A program made the position numbers and the translations under genes. This document shows, piece after piece, positions 43,756-52,963 of a stretch of DNA of 64,000 nt; position 1 is the first letter of the stretch, and each line of letters opens with the position of its first letter. The notes beneath the pieces are model-generated. The model worked only from the letters and a program-made list of their open reading frames with translations, had not been told where the DNA came from and made no database searches. Origin of the DNA: Mesorhizobium_K quangtriensis. Its GTDB lineage: Bacteria; Pseudomonadota; Alphaproteobacteria; Rhizobiales; Rhizobiaceae. The DNA lies in contig NZ_JBEBMF010000001.1 of assembly GCF_040081925.1 (NCBI RefSeq), forward strand, positions 434,001 to 498,000. The letters are read 5' to 3'.

Positions 43756-44511
43756 ATGCCTACAAAGCCGTCGCTCGCGGATTTCTTGCTTCGCAGGCTG
43801 AACAGCATCTATGCGCTGGACGAAGACGACATAGCGGCCGTGGACCGGCTTCCGATACAGATTGCCGATCTTCGAGCGGACGAAGATCTCATCCGCGAGG
43901 GCGATCGGCCGACACGTAGCTGCTTCATCGTCAGCGGTATGACATGCTGGTTCAAGATAACCGGTAAGGGACAGCGGCAGATACTTTCGTTCCATGTGAC
44001 GGGCGACCTTCCCGACCTCCAGAGCATCCATCTCAGCAAGATGGACAGCACGTTGAGCGCGGTGAGCCCTTCCCGTATCGCCTTCGTGCCCCATCAGGCC
44101 TTGCACGCCATATGCGAGGAGCGTCCGAAAGTTGCCAGCGCGCTCTGGCGGATGACACTGATCGACGCCGCAGTCTTCCGCGAATGGGTGGCCAATGTCG
44201 GCGGACGGCAGGCCTATGCCCGGATGGCCCACCTCCTGTGCGAGATGACTATGCGGCTTGGCGCCGTTGGACTGGCGGAAAACCACGTCTGCTACCTGCC
44301 GATAACGCAGGGCGAGCTTGCCGACGCTACCGGCATGTCGACAGTGCATGTGAACCGGACGCTTCAGACGTTGAGGCGCAACGGTCTGGTGGACTGGCGC
44401 GATTCAAAGCTGACAGTGCTGGACTGGCCCGGCCTGCAGAAGGCCGGCGATTTTGATCCTGGCTACCTGCATCTCAGGATCCCGCCTGACTTCAAGCCCT
44501 GGCCGACCTGA
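43756..44511 (+). CDS. Crp/Fnr family transcriptional regulator
   Basis: 251 residues with an N-terminal cyclic-nucleotide-binding-like domain (IREGDRPTRSCFIVSGMTCWF) and a C-terminal winged helix (LPITQGELADATGMSTVHVNRTLQTLRRNGLV). It has no Fnr cysteine cluster and no clear cAMP-binding RxS pair, so it may respond to another signal. It is typical of rhizobial regulators of this size. No target operator was identified. Confidence 0.9.
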   Translation: MPTKPSLADFLLRRLNSIYALDEDDIAAVDRLPIQIADLRADEDLIREGDRPTRSCFIVSGMTCWFKITGKGQRQILSFHVTGDLPDLQSIHLSKMDSTLSAVSPSRIAFVPHQALHAICEERPKVASALWRMTLIDAAVFREWVANVGGRQAYARMAHLLCEMTMRLGAVGLAENHVCYLPITQGELADATGMSTVHVNRTLQTLRRNGLVDWRDSKLTVLDWPGLQKAGDFDPGYLHLRIPPDFKPWPT

Positions 44512-44538
44512 TATCCGCGCTGGCCACGGGTATCGACT

Positions 44539-45303
44539 TCAGCGGACGGAATAGCCGCCGTCGATGGCGATGGCCTGCCCGGTGACGAAGGCTGCCGCAT
44601 CAGACGCAAGATAGACGGCCAACTCCCCGACCTCTTCAAGACGCCCGGCGCGGGGAATGGCATGCATGCGCCGCTTGGCCTCGAGGACCGCTTCCGGATC
44701 GGCCTCCTGACTGACCACCTCCAGGGCCAACGCCGTTTCGATGAAGCCAGGGCAGATCGCGTTGACGCGAACTCCCTTGTCGGCGAGGTCGAGGGCCATG
44801 GACTTCACCATTCCGTTGGTGCCGTGCTTGGCGCCGCAGTAACCCACGCGTTCGGCAAGGCCGACGAGACCCAGCATAGACGAGACGACAATGATCGATC
44901 CCTGGCCCGCTTCGACCAGATGGCGCGCGCCGTAACGCGGGCCAAGGAATGCCGGCATGAGGTTGTTGTTGATGATACGCTGAAATTCTTCCGGGGACGT
45001 GTCGAGAAGTGGCGTCCTGCCGCCGGCTCCGGCGCTGACGACGATCGTGTCCAGGCCGCCCAGAAACCGGAGGGCCAACTCCGTCACGCGCTCCACATCG
45101 GCCGGAATGGAAGCATCGCCGGCCGCGTATCCAACAGGAGAAGATATTCCGAAGCCGGCCGCTGCCTCCTGCAAGACGGGTTCGCGCCGCGACGACAGGA
45201 AGATCGCCGCGCCTTCGGCATGCATCGCGTCCGCGATCGCCAGCCCGATCCCCGTTCCGCCGCCGTAGACCAGTGCCCGCTTTCCATCCAGCCTTCCGGT
45301 CAT
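44539..45303 (-). CDS. SDR family oxidoreductase
   Basis: 254 residues. Classical SDR with YGGGTGIGLAIADAM, NNNLMPAF, SSMLGLVG and the catalytic YCGAKHG pair (Tyr, Lys), and a C-terminal AFVTGQAIAIDGGYS. The ATG at 45303 has GAGAGGTGAC upstream. It is the last gene of the minus-strand run with the enolase-superfamily dehydratase and the frameshifted SDR; together they look like a sugar-acid pathway. Confidence 0.9.
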   Translation of the reverse strand: MTGRLDGKRALVYGGGTGIGLAIADAMHAEGAAIFLSSRREPVLQEAAAGFGISSPVGYAAGDASIPADVERVTELALRFLGGLDTIVVSAGAGGRTPLLDTSPEEFQRIINNNLMPAFLGPRYGARHLVEAGQGSIIVVSSMLGLVGLAERVGYCGAKHGTNGMVKSMALDLADKGVRVNAICPGFIETALALEVVSQEADPEAVLEAKRRMHAIPRAGRLEEVGELAVYLASDAAAFVTGQAIAIDGGYSVR

Positions 45304-45376
45304 GTCACCTCTCCCGTTCCTCACCTCTGGAGTTAATCAGAGGAGTCGCCCCCGGACCATGCCTTCATCTTTCCGG

Positions 45377-46597
45377 TCATGCCACCGTGTAGCGCCGCAC
45401 AATGTCCCAATCCACTTCGACGCCGAGGCCGGGCTTTTGCGGGAGGGCGATCGTGCCATCAGATGCAAGCACAAGTTCTTCCTGCGCGAGTTCGCGGCGC
45501 AGCCTTTCATGGCAGAGCTCGCGCGGCAGGTATTCGATGAAGGCGCAGTGATCGGTGACGAAGGCGAGATGCGCCGTGGCCGAGATCGAAATGCCGGTCT
45601 TCCAGCAATGCGGAACGATCTTGCGGCCGCGCGCCTTGGCCATGTCGCAGACGATCTTGGCCTCGCCGAGGCCGCCGACCCTGCCGACGTCGGGCTGCGC
45701 GACCTGAACCTTGCCGATGTCCATCAGGCTTTCGAACTCGTATCGCGTGGCCAGCCACTCGCCAAAGGCAATCGGCATCGGCGCGCGTTCCGCAAGCTTC
45801 GCCATGTCGCGCTCATTGTCCGACCACACCGGCGTCTCGAGGAAATAGCAGTTGAATTCCGCCCAGTCGCCGATCACCGAAAGGCACGTCTCGGCATCGT
45901 CCCACAGGTACTGGACGTCGACCATCAGCGTTACGTCGTCTCCGACAGCCTGCCGGACCGCGGCCAGCACCTCGGTGTGGCGGTCGTAGGATTCACGCAT
46001 GCCGCCATGGGCGTAAGGGCCGTTCATCGTGATCTCGGTCTTCATGGCCTGGAAACCGAGCTTCAATGCGCCTTCTGCCGATTTGCAGAGCGCGTCGCGA
46101 TACTCCTCGAAGGATTTTCCGGCCGGCTGTAGCGAGGCGTAGGGCACGATGCGGTTCCGAGTGGCGCCGCCGAGCAGCGCATGTACGGGCTTGCCGACGG
46201 CCTTGCCGCAGAGATCCCAGAGCGCCATGTCGACGGCGCTCATCGCATGGATGACCATGCCGCGCCGGCCGTTCATCGCGGTGCCGAGATACATGCGCCG
46301 CCAGATCTCGCCGATCTCGAAGGGATCGGAGCCGATCAGCATGTCTCGGATCGAGAGCCCCATCGTATGGGTACCGGGCGCCTCGATGCAGGCCTTGGCC
46401 ATCCACGGGTTGGCGTCGCACTCGCCGATGCCGGAAACCCCGCCGTCGGTGTGGATCACCACGACGAGGCTGTCCTGCGCCGACGACGTGAAACTTGCGT
46501 CATAGTCGGGCGCGAGCAGCACGTGGCATTCAACGCCTGTGATGCGTAGGCGAGGCGGCGTTCCGTCGAGGACAGGTGAAACGGTTTCTATCGGCAT
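45377..46597 (-). CDS. Enolase-superfamily (mandelate racemase/MLE type) dehydratase
   Basis: 406 residues. The N-terminal capping domain is followed by a barrel with MKTEI (catalytic-region Lys on strand 2), DVQYLW, LETPV and GEWLATRYEF (three acidic metal ligands) and PHCWKTGIS (His on the C-terminal side). This is the mandelate racemase layout; many such enzymes are sugar-acid dehydratases. Which acid is unknown. It sits between two SDR genes and near a GntR regulator. Confidence 0.9.
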   Translation of the reverse strand: MPIETVSPVLDGTPPRLRITGVECHVLLAPDYDASFTSSAQDSLVVVIHTDGGVSGIGECDANPWMAKACIEAPGTHTMGLSIRDMLIGSDPFEIGEIWRRMYLGTAMNGRRGMVIHAMSAVDMALWDLCGKAVGKPVHALLGGATRNRIVPYASLQPAGKSFEEYRDALCKSAEGALKLGFQAMKTEITMNGPYAHGGMRESYDRHTEVLAAVRQAVGDDVTLMVDVQYLWDDAETCLSVIGDWAEFNCYFLETPVWSDNERDMAKLAERAPMPIAFGEWLATRYEFESLMDIGKVQVAQPDVGRVGGLGEAKIVCDMAKARGRKIVPHCWKTGISISATAHLAFVTDHCAFIEYLPRELCHERLRRELAQEELVLASDGTIALPQKPGLGVEVDWDIVRRYTVA

Positions 46598-46680
46598 GAG
46601 GTTCTTCCGGGACTGTGAATGAAGTTGGATTAAGGGCGAAACTAAGCCGGCTTAGGAACCAGACGGTCATGGTTGGCCGC

Positions 46681-47459
46681 TCAGATCATCGTCATGCCGC
46701 CGTCGACCGGCAGCACCACGCCGGTGATGAAGCCGGCCGCGTCGGACGACAGGAAGGTTGCGACGTCGGCAACTTCGTCGGGCGTGGCGCAACGGCCGAT
46801 CGGGTGCAACCCGGCAAGGACCCGCATGCCTTTCCCTTCGCCGCCCTCCATGCCGCCCGCATAGCGGCGCGTCGGCGGGGTGTTGATGACGCCGGGAGCG
46901 ATGGCGTTGGCGCGCAAACCCTGACCGGCGTAGTCGGCCGCGAGCAGCGCGCGAGATGGTGCAACCCGGCCTTCGCGACGTTGTAGGCAACGTCGTCCTG
47001 CCATGCGACAAGGCCGGCCACGGAGCCTACGAAGAGCACCGACGGTTTCGTCCCCTTCAACATGTCCGGGATGAGGGCCTTGGAAAGCCTGAAGGCCGCC
47101 GTCAGATGGATCGACATCATGTGGTCCCAGGTGGCGTCCGGTGTCTCGTGCGTTGGCGCGGTGCTTGTGACATCGACCCCCGCGCAATGGACGAAGATGT
47201 CGAGCCCGCCGAGTGCCTCGACAGCGGCTTTTGCGGCGGCGTCCGTTGCCGCGCGGTCAGACAGGTCTGCGACGATCACATGCGCGGTGCCGCCGTTGCC
47301 ACGGATTCGACCGGCCAAGGCCTCGGCGTTCCGGGCACGCTTGGACGCGCCTATCGCGACGGTCGCGCCGGCATCGGCGAAAGCCTGGACGATGGCGGCG
47401 CCAGTCCCGCTGGAGCCGCCGGTCACATAGGCCCGCCGTCCTTCCAGCGCTCTAGTCAT
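46681..47459 (-). pseudogene. Frameshifted SDR family oxidoreductase
   Basis: Two frames together give a full classical SDR: the N-terminal part (MTRALEGRRAYVTGGSSGTG to YNVAKAGLHHLAR) and the C-terminal part (LLAADYAGQGLRANAIAPG to the DGGMTMI end). The break lies near 46946-46953 in the GC-rich stretch CTCGCGCGCTGCTCGCGG, where one missing base would restore it (HLAR-LLAADY). A real frameshift mutation or an assembly error are both possible. The catalytic Tyr and Lys are in the first part. Confidence 0.8.
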
Positions 47460-47509
47460 CTGTGCCCTCGCCCCACCCTTGCAGCACCATTGTCGTCCAT
47501 CTGGAATAC

Positions 47510-47519
47510 TTGTATACAA
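47510..47519. promoter_or_regulatory. GntR-type operator in the divergent promoter region
   Basis: TTGTATACAA is a perfect 10-base palindrome matching the TNGTNNNACNA pattern of FadR-type GntR regulators. It lies 50 bases upstream of the SDR on one side and 49 bases upstream of the GntR gene on the other, suited to control both. Confidence 0.6.
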
Positions 47520-47568
47520 TCATGCAAAAGCTGGATTGGCAACCGCCACGAGTCTATGGAGGTAAAAT

Positions 47569-48288
47569 TTGGGCCGGGCTTTCGAGATGGGCGGCGTGGT
47601 GGACAGCATTCCGAGTGAAGCCGCGTCGGTGACGACCGATCTGTTGGCCGCCCAAGGTCGGGCCCAGGGCAGCTACCAACTCGGGGATGCCGTTGCGGAT
47701 GCCATCGTCAACGCGGTCGCGTCTGGCTCGCTGAAGCCCGGCCAGCGGATCGTTGAGACCGACCTAGCGGCGATGCTGAAGGTGAGCAGGGTGCCGATTC
47801 GTGAGGCCATAAAGATCCTCCAGGCGCAGGGCATCCTCAATGTCACGCCGAACCGGGGTGCGCGGATCGCCGAGTTCGACGAGAAGTTCGTCGACTCCGT
47901 GTTCGAGGTGCGGCTGGCGCTTGAGAAGATCGCGACACGCGGTGCGCTTGACGCTTACCGACACGACAAGCGCCGCATCGACGCGTTGCGGGAAATAGTC
48001 TCCCGCATGGAGCGCGTCGCCCGCTGGAGCGACTGGGTCGAATTCCGGAAATGCGACGTCGATTTCCATCGCGAAATCTGTCGCGCGTCGGGCAACGACA
48101 TCGTTCTCAGATTATGGGAGGCGATAGCCCGGCATATCACTATCATCTTCGGCCGCGAGCTTGCGCAGGAAGATGACTTCCAGGTGGTGATCGATCAGCA
48201 CAACCACCTCATAGCCAAGCTCGAAGCATCGGATGCCGAGGTGGAGGCGGAACTCGAAAAACACATCATGCGCCTGCGCGCAAGTTAG
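47569..48288 (+). CDS. GntR family transcriptional regulator (FCD type)
   Basis: 239 residues. The winged HTH (ADAIVNAVASGSLKPGQRIVETDLAAMLKVSRVPIREA, about residues 43-82) is followed by an FCD ligand-binding domain with EVRLALEKIATRGAL, DVDFHREICRASGND and HNHLIAKLEASD, which carry Asp/His metal ligands. The TTG start at 47569 has GGAGG with 6-base spacing and is preferred over the ATG at 47587. Likely represses the adjacent SDR-dehydratase operon. Confidence 0.9.
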   Translation: MGRAFEMGGVVDSIPSEAASVTTDLLAAQGRAQGSYQLGDAVADAIVNAVASGSLKPGQRIVETDLAAMLKVSRVPIREAIKILQAQGILNVTPNRGARIAEFDEKFVDSVFEVRLALEKIATRGALDAYRHDKRRIDALREIVSRMERVARWSDWVEFRKCDVDFHREICRASGNDIVLRLWEAIARHITIIFGRELAQEDDFQVVIDQHNHLIAKLEASDAEVEAELEKHIMRLRAS

Positions 48289-48324
48289 CCAGAGCGGGCC
48301 AGATGGAGTTAGGCGTTCGCTCCC

Positions 48325-48939
48325 TCATAGCGTTTCACGGCTAAGCGCTTGAAGCATCACCTTGAACGCGACCATCCCCGGATCATCGATCCCGATCGTC
48401 TTCTCAGCGAAGATTCGCGCGCGCCCGATCTTGTTTGGTTTGGCGCGGAATTCTTCCAGGGCGCTGTCGACTGCCTGCCGAGCCTGAACCAGGCATATTG
48501 CAGGGTCGTCATGGCCTGCGATCGACAGCACGACAGCATGCAGCGCGTCCAGCACCGTCTTGTCGCCGAGCGAAGCCTTTCCCCTGGCTGACATGGCGAG
48601 TTGCGCCTTTTCCAGATAGCCGGACAAATTCGACCACGGTGCATTGTCGATGCCCCTGGTCTCCTTCGCAACCGCCATGAAGCTGGTCGCCATCAGCGTT
48701 CCGAAGCTGGAGCTGGAGACCTTGCTCGTTGCAGCGGCGGCCTGCATCAAGGCCTGACCGAGATCGGCCGGCAGATCGGCCTTGATGCGATCGAGCTCCC
48801 GAAAGGCCTTCAGGAGGGTGATCCCAAGGTCTCCGTCGCCGATCTTCCCATCCAGCTCGGTCAACATTCCGTGCTCGGCTTCGAGCAACGCCAGCACCCG
48901 TCCGATGCCTGTGCGCAAGGATTCGACGGTCATCCCCAT
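48325..48939 (-). CDS. DhaL-type kinase subunit (dihydroxyacetone/tetrulose kinase ADP-binding subunit)
   Basis: About 204 residues (two Met codons at 48939 and 48933 are possible starts). The all-helical DhaL fold has the nucleotide/Mg site DGKIGDGDLGITL, with the three Asp of the family, and SSSSFGTLMATSF for phosphate binding. In E. coli DhaL works with DhaM and DhaK; no DhaM-like gene is seen here. Three bases separate it from the DhaK gene. Confidence 0.9.
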   Translation of the reverse strand: MGMTVESLRTGIGRVLALLEAEHGMLTELDGKIGDGDLGITLLKAFRELDRIKADLPADLGQALMQAAAATSKVSSSSFGTLMATSFMAVAKETRGIDNAPWSNLSGYLEKAQLAMSARGKASLGDKTVLDALHAVVLSIAGHDDPAICLVQARQAVDSALEEFRAKPNKIGRARIFAEKTIGIDDPGMVAFKVMLQALSRETL

Positions 48940-48941
48940 GT

Positions 48942-50012
48942 TCAGATATTCCAGAACGCGCAGCTTGCCGGCGCCTTGAGATATCCGAGCAATTCGTCGT
49001 CGACAGGCAATATGGTCAGCGAAACGCCGGACATTTCCATCGAGGTGGCATAGCGTCCGACAAGCGGATAGGCGATCTCCGCGCCGGTCTCCTCGAGCCG
49101 GTCGGCAATGCGGTTGTACAGAATGAATAGCTCCTCGGTCGGAGTGGCGCCAAGGCTGTTGACCAGAAGGGCGACCCGTCCCCCGGAAAACGACAGATCC
49201 TTGATAAGCGGTTCGACCATGGCGTCCGCAATCTCGTCTGCGGTGCCGAGCTTTCCGCGCTTCACGCCTGGCTCGCCATGGATTCCCATGCCGATTTCCA
49301 TCTCGTCTTCGCCGATGGTGAAGGTCGGTTTGCCGGCTTGCGGAACAGTGCAAGGTGAGAGCGCAACGCCCATCGTGCGGCAGCCGTCGGCGGCACGCTG
49401 GGCCACATCGGTCACGCCCTTGAGGTCGAGCCCCGCATCGGCGGCCGCTCCCGCAATCTTGAAGGTCAACACCATTCCGGCGACGCCGCGCCGCTTTTCC
49501 CGCTCTTCGAGAGGTGCGCTCGCAACGTCGTCGGCGAGCAGCACTGTGGTGCTTTCGATGTCATCCATCTCAACCAAGTCGCCTGCCATATCGAAATTCA
49601 TCACGTCGCCGCCATAATTCCCATAGAGGCGCAGCACACCGGCACCACCATTCGCGGCCCGCATCGCTGTTGCCATCTCGTCCGCTGAAGGCGAGGCGAA
49701 CACGTCACCGTTCGCGACGGCATCAAGGAAGCCAGGTCCGACATAGCCGGTGAATATCGGCAGATGACCCGATCCGCCCCCTGAGACGATCCCGACCTTG
49801 CCCCGTACCGGAGCATCCGGGCGCTGGATCACCCGTGTGGTCCCTTCAACGAGCTTGTAGAACTGCGGGTAGGCACGGGTGAGCCCGCGCAGAGTTTCTT
49901 CCGCATACGTGAAAGGATCGTTCAGTATCTTCTTCAAGGCTTTCCTCCATTGCGGCCCATCGTCTTCGCGATACGCGATCAGAGTAGCCATCTTGTCGCT
50001 ATTGGATGTCAT
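48942..50012 (-). CDS. DhaK-type kinase subunit (dihydroxyacetone/tetrulose substrate-binding)
   Basis: 356 residues, the length of E. coli DhaK. The N-terminal domain contains GIVSGGGSGHLPIFTGYVG, LYGNYGGDVMNFDMA, and the middle GIHGEPGVKRG with the catalytic His that covalently binds the ketose. The split DhaK/DhaL pair with the neighbouring ABC transporter and a threonate-dehydrogenase-like gene suggests a three- or four-carbon ketose substrate, such as an erythrulose; this is inference. It diverges from the sugar transporter across a region with two operator-like sites. Confidence 0.9.
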   Translation of the reverse strand: MTSNSDKMATLIAYREDDGPQWRKALKKILNDPFTYAEETLRGLTRAYPQFYKLVEGTTRVIQRPDAPVRGKVGIVSGGGSGHLPIFTGYVGPGFLDAVANGDVFASPSADEMATAMRAANGGAGVLRLYGNYGGDVMNFDMAGDLVEMDDIESTTVLLADDVASAPLEEREKRRGVAGMVLTFKIAGAAADAGLDLKGVTDVAQRAADGCRTMGVALSPCTVPQAGKPTFTIGEDEMEIGMGIHGEPGVKRGKLGTADEIADAMVEPLIKDLSFSGGRVALLVNSLGATPTEELFILYNRIADRLEETGAEIAYPLVGRYATSMEMSGVSLTILPVDDELLGYLKAPASCAFWNI

Positions 50013-50056
50013 ACTGCTATGCCGATCGCAAATTGCGAAGAGATCACCAACATTAA

Positions 50057-50125
50057 TGACAGCGCTGCCAACGCAGATTTTGCATAGTGATCGGTTGAAT
50101 CAAAGCGCAAATGACAGCGCCAGCA
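50057..50125. promoter_or_regulatory. LacI-type operator pair between the kinase and transporter genes
   Basis: TGACAGCGCTGCCA (50057-50070) is a near-palindrome with a central CG; a second copy TGACAGCGCCAGCA (50112-50125) matches in its left half. The 327-base gap 50013-50339 holds the divergent promoters of the DhaK gene and the sugar receptor gene. Nothing else is recognised in it. Confidence 0.6.
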
Positions 50126-50339
50126 TTATTGCTTGACGGTCGCGGTGGAGCTGACATAGCGTCGGGTCGGAGACCGAGTCATTTCTTGGAGGACGGCTGT
50201 CGAGGAGGATGGCTGCAGAGGGCCGGTTCATCCGGGAGAGGCTAGGGTTTTCGCGCAAGGGAATTGTGCCGTAGCTACGGCGCGTGTGACTTCGAAACTG
50301 TCTATCCGGCATGCATGCCGGTCATCGGGAGGATGAATA

Positions 50340-51368
50340 GTGATTGAAGATATCAATGAACTCGCGACGTCGCGCCGCGACGTATTCAAGGCAATGGGAG
50401 CGACGGCGCTTGCCGGCGCACTGCTCGGGATGGCCGGCCTTGATCCGGCCATTGCGCAGGAACTGAAGCCATCGGCCAAGCCGCTCAAGGCCGCGATGAG
50501 CAATGCCGGCCTGCAGGCGTCGTGGTGCGCGCAGGGCAAGCAGGCTGCTGAAGCTTGGGCCAAGCTGATGAATGTCGAGATCACCTGGTTCGACGGCGAG
50601 CTTTCCGCGACCAAGCAGCGCTCGGCGATCGACAATCTCGCCACGCAGAAGTGGGATTTCGTCGCGATCCAGACCTTCGGCATCGGTACGCTGAACGATC
50701 CGATCAAGAAGGTGATCGATGCAGGTACGCCGGTCATTGCACTCGACACGATGATGGCGCCGGAGGGCCAGCTTGCGCTCCACACCTTCATCGCTCCGGA
50801 CAACGTCATGATGGGCTCGGTCGTCGCCGACCAGCTCATGAAGGCCATCGGCGGCAAGGGTAACGTCGTCATGACGCAGGGCGCGCTTGGCCATACCGGT
50901 GCGCAGGGCCGCGCCAAGGGCTTCATGAACGTCCTGGCCAACTATCCGGACGTCAAGCTCGTCGACGAGCAGCCTGCCGACTGGGACGTGACCAAGGTCG
51001 CCCGCATCTGGGAATCTCTGCTCACCAAGTATCCGGACATTGCCGGCGGCTTCTTCCACAATGACGACATGGCGCTCGCAGCGCACAACGTGATGAAGGC
51101 GAAGGGCCGCGAAGGCATCGTCATCGCCGGCGTCGATGCGATGCCTCCCGCGGTGAATGCCGTTCTGGACGGCACCATGCTCGCCACCGTGCGCAACCCC
51201 TCATGCCGCATTCACGGCTGGGGCGTCGCAGCCGGCGTCGCTGCAGCTGCTGGCGGCGAGAAGGCTGGCCCCGGCGGTATCCCCAATTTCATTCTGGCCG
51301 ATGGCCCGGTCATAACCAAGGACACGGCGCCGGGACATCTCTGGCTTCAGAAGAACTTCCTCATCTGA
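50340..51368 (+). CDS. Sugar ABC transporter periplasmic binding protein with Tat-like signal
   Basis: 342 residues. A twin-arginine signal (TSRRDVFKAMGATALAGALLG) precedes the sugar-binding fold of the RbsB/periplasmic-binding protein type 1 family (FVAIQTFGIGTLNDPIKKVIDAG, FFHNDDMALAAHNVMK). Start GTG at 50340 with GGGAGG eight bases upstream. First gene of the uptake operon with the ATPase and permease. The Tat signal implies the receptor may fold before export. Ligand unknown. Confidence 0.92.
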   Translation: MIEDINELATSRRDVFKAMGATALAGALLGMAGLDPAIAQELKPSAKPLKAAMSNAGLQASWCAQGKQAAEAWAKLMNVEITWFDGELSATKQRSAIDNLATQKWDFVAIQTFGIGTLNDPIKKVIDAGTPVIALDTMMAPEGQLALHTFIAPDNVMMGSVVADQLMKAIGGKGNVVMTQGALGHTGAQGRAKGFMNVLANYPDVKLVDEQPADWDVTKVARIWESLLTKYPDIAGGFFHNDDMALAAHNVMKAKGREGIVIAGVDAMPPAVNAVLDGTMLATVRNPSCRIHGWGVAAGVAAAAGGEKAGPGGIPNFILADGPVITKDTAPGHLWLQKNFLI

Positions 51369-51388
51369 TCGCTTCGGTCGTGGCTGAT

Positions 51389-52915
51389 ATGACTTCAGAA
51401 ATGGATGGGGGCCCGAAAGGGCCTCCATCATCGACGCCGGTTCTCGAAATGATCGGCGTTTCAAAGGCGTTCGGCGGCATTCACGCTCTGCGGGACGTCG
51501 ACTTTTCCCTGATGGAGGGTGAAATTCACGGATTGGTTGGCGAAAACGGCGCCGGCAAATCCACCATGATGAAGCTGATTTCGGGCGTGTATCATGGCTT
51601 CGAAGGCGAAATGCGAATGGCGGGCCAGCCGGTTCATCTCCGTTCTCCGCGCGACGCACTCGACCACGGCATCGGCATGGTACACCAAGAGCTTTCAGTC
51701 ATCTCCGACCTGACGGTCGCGGAGAACGTGTTCCTTGGTACTCAGCCCGTTTTTTCAGGCGGTGTCATCGACTGGGCGCGCATGAAGCGCGAAGCGAAGA
51801 CGCAACTCGTCACACTCGGGCTGGACATAGATCCGGATACCCGCATGGGCAGCTTGCCGGTCGGTATCCAGCAGTTGATCGAACTTTCGCGCGTCCTGTT
51901 TTCGGGAGCGCGCATCATTATCCTCGACGAGCCGACCTCGGCATTGTCTCCTCCCGAAGTCGAGCGTCTGTTCGCCGCGTTGCGCATGCTGAGACAGCAG
52001 GGGCGGACAATCGTCTTCATTTCCCACTTCCTCGACGATGTCCTGAACGTTACCGATCGCGTCACCGTTTTCCGAAACGGGCGGAAGGTGACGACCGAAC
52101 TGACCTCTAACCTGACCAAGGACAGTGTCATCTCTCACATGATCGGCCGAGGCACCGCCGAGATGCATATCGGCGAAAGCGCCGAACTTACCGGTGACGA
52201 CAGCCGACCGGTCGTGCTGGAGGCCAGGGACCTTAGCGACGGCTCGATGGTGCGCGGCGTCTCGCTCAAGCTTCGCGCTGGGGAGATAACAGGTGTTTAC
52301 GGTTTCATGGGCTGCGGCCAGATCGAACTGGCGCGCGCTCTGTTCGGCAAGAACGGCCTGAAGGGCGGCCAAATACTGCTCGACGGTCAACCCGTCAGCT
52401 TTCCCTCCACCGCGTCCGCCAGACGTGCTGGCATTGCATTTCTGCCGGAAAGCCGCGGTCTCATGCTCTTCCGCAACGAAAAGGTGTTCAAGAACGTCTC
52501 GATCGCCATTCTCGGACGGATCAATCGGATCCTGCTGAAGCCACAGCGCGAACGCGAGATCGCCGAAGGCCACATCAAGGACCTCCAGATCCGCCCACCG
52601 CGTGCCGACATCAATCTCGGCAATTTGTCAGGGGGAAACCAGCAGAAGGTCGCTCTGGCAAAATGGCTGACCTATCTGCCGAAGGTCCTGATTCTTTCGG
52701 AGCCGACGCGGGGCATGGATGTTGGCGCCAAGGAAGATGTCATCCGCATCGTGAAGTCCCTGCGCGAAAAGGGCGTCGCCGTCCTCGTCCTGTCCACGGA
52801 ACCAGAGACGATCCTTACGCTGGCCGATCGCGTGACGGTCATGAAGCGCGGGACAGTTGCCAGGGAATTCGTCAGCGGCAGCATCGAAAAGGCGGATCTG
52901 CTCGATGCCGCCTGA
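51389..52915 (+). CDS. Sugar ABC transporter ATP-binding protein (RbsA/MglA type, two ATPase domains)
   Basis: 508 residues with two tandem nucleotide-binding domains. The first has Walker A GENGAGKST and Walker B IIILDEPTSAL. In the second the P-loop is altered (GFMGCGQIE) as usual for this family, with LSGGNQQKV and VLILSEPTRGMD. The first domain's signature is LPVGIQQLIEL, also typical. I chose the ATG at 51389; a GTG three codons earlier is possible. It follows the receptor and precedes the permease. Confidence 0.92.
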   Translation: MTSEMDGGPKGPPSSTPVLEMIGVSKAFGGIHALRDVDFSLMEGEIHGLVGENGAGKSTMMKLISGVYHGFEGEMRMAGQPVHLRSPRDALDHGIGMVHQELSVISDLTVAENVFLGTQPVFSGGVIDWARMKREAKTQLVTLGLDIDPDTRMGSLPVGIQQLIELSRVLFSGARIIILDEPTSALSPPEVERLFAALRMLRQQGRTIVFISHFLDDVLNVTDRVTVFRNGRKVTTELTSNLTKDSVISHMIGRGTAEMHIGESAELTGDDSRPVVLEARDLSDGSMVRGVSLKLRAGEITGVYGFMGCGQIELARALFGKNGLKGGQILLDGQPVSFPSTASARRAGIAFLPESRGLMLFRNEKVFKNVSIAILGRINRILLKPQREREIAEGHIKDLQIRPPRADINLGNLSGGNQQKVALAKWLTYLPKVLILSEPTRGMDVGAKEDVIRIVKSLREKGVAVLVLSTEPETILTLADRVTVMKRGTVAREFVSGSIEKADLLDAA

Positions 52916-52963
52916 TCGAACCGCCCATCATTTCAAGACATACCCCGATCGGGATCGCCAACC

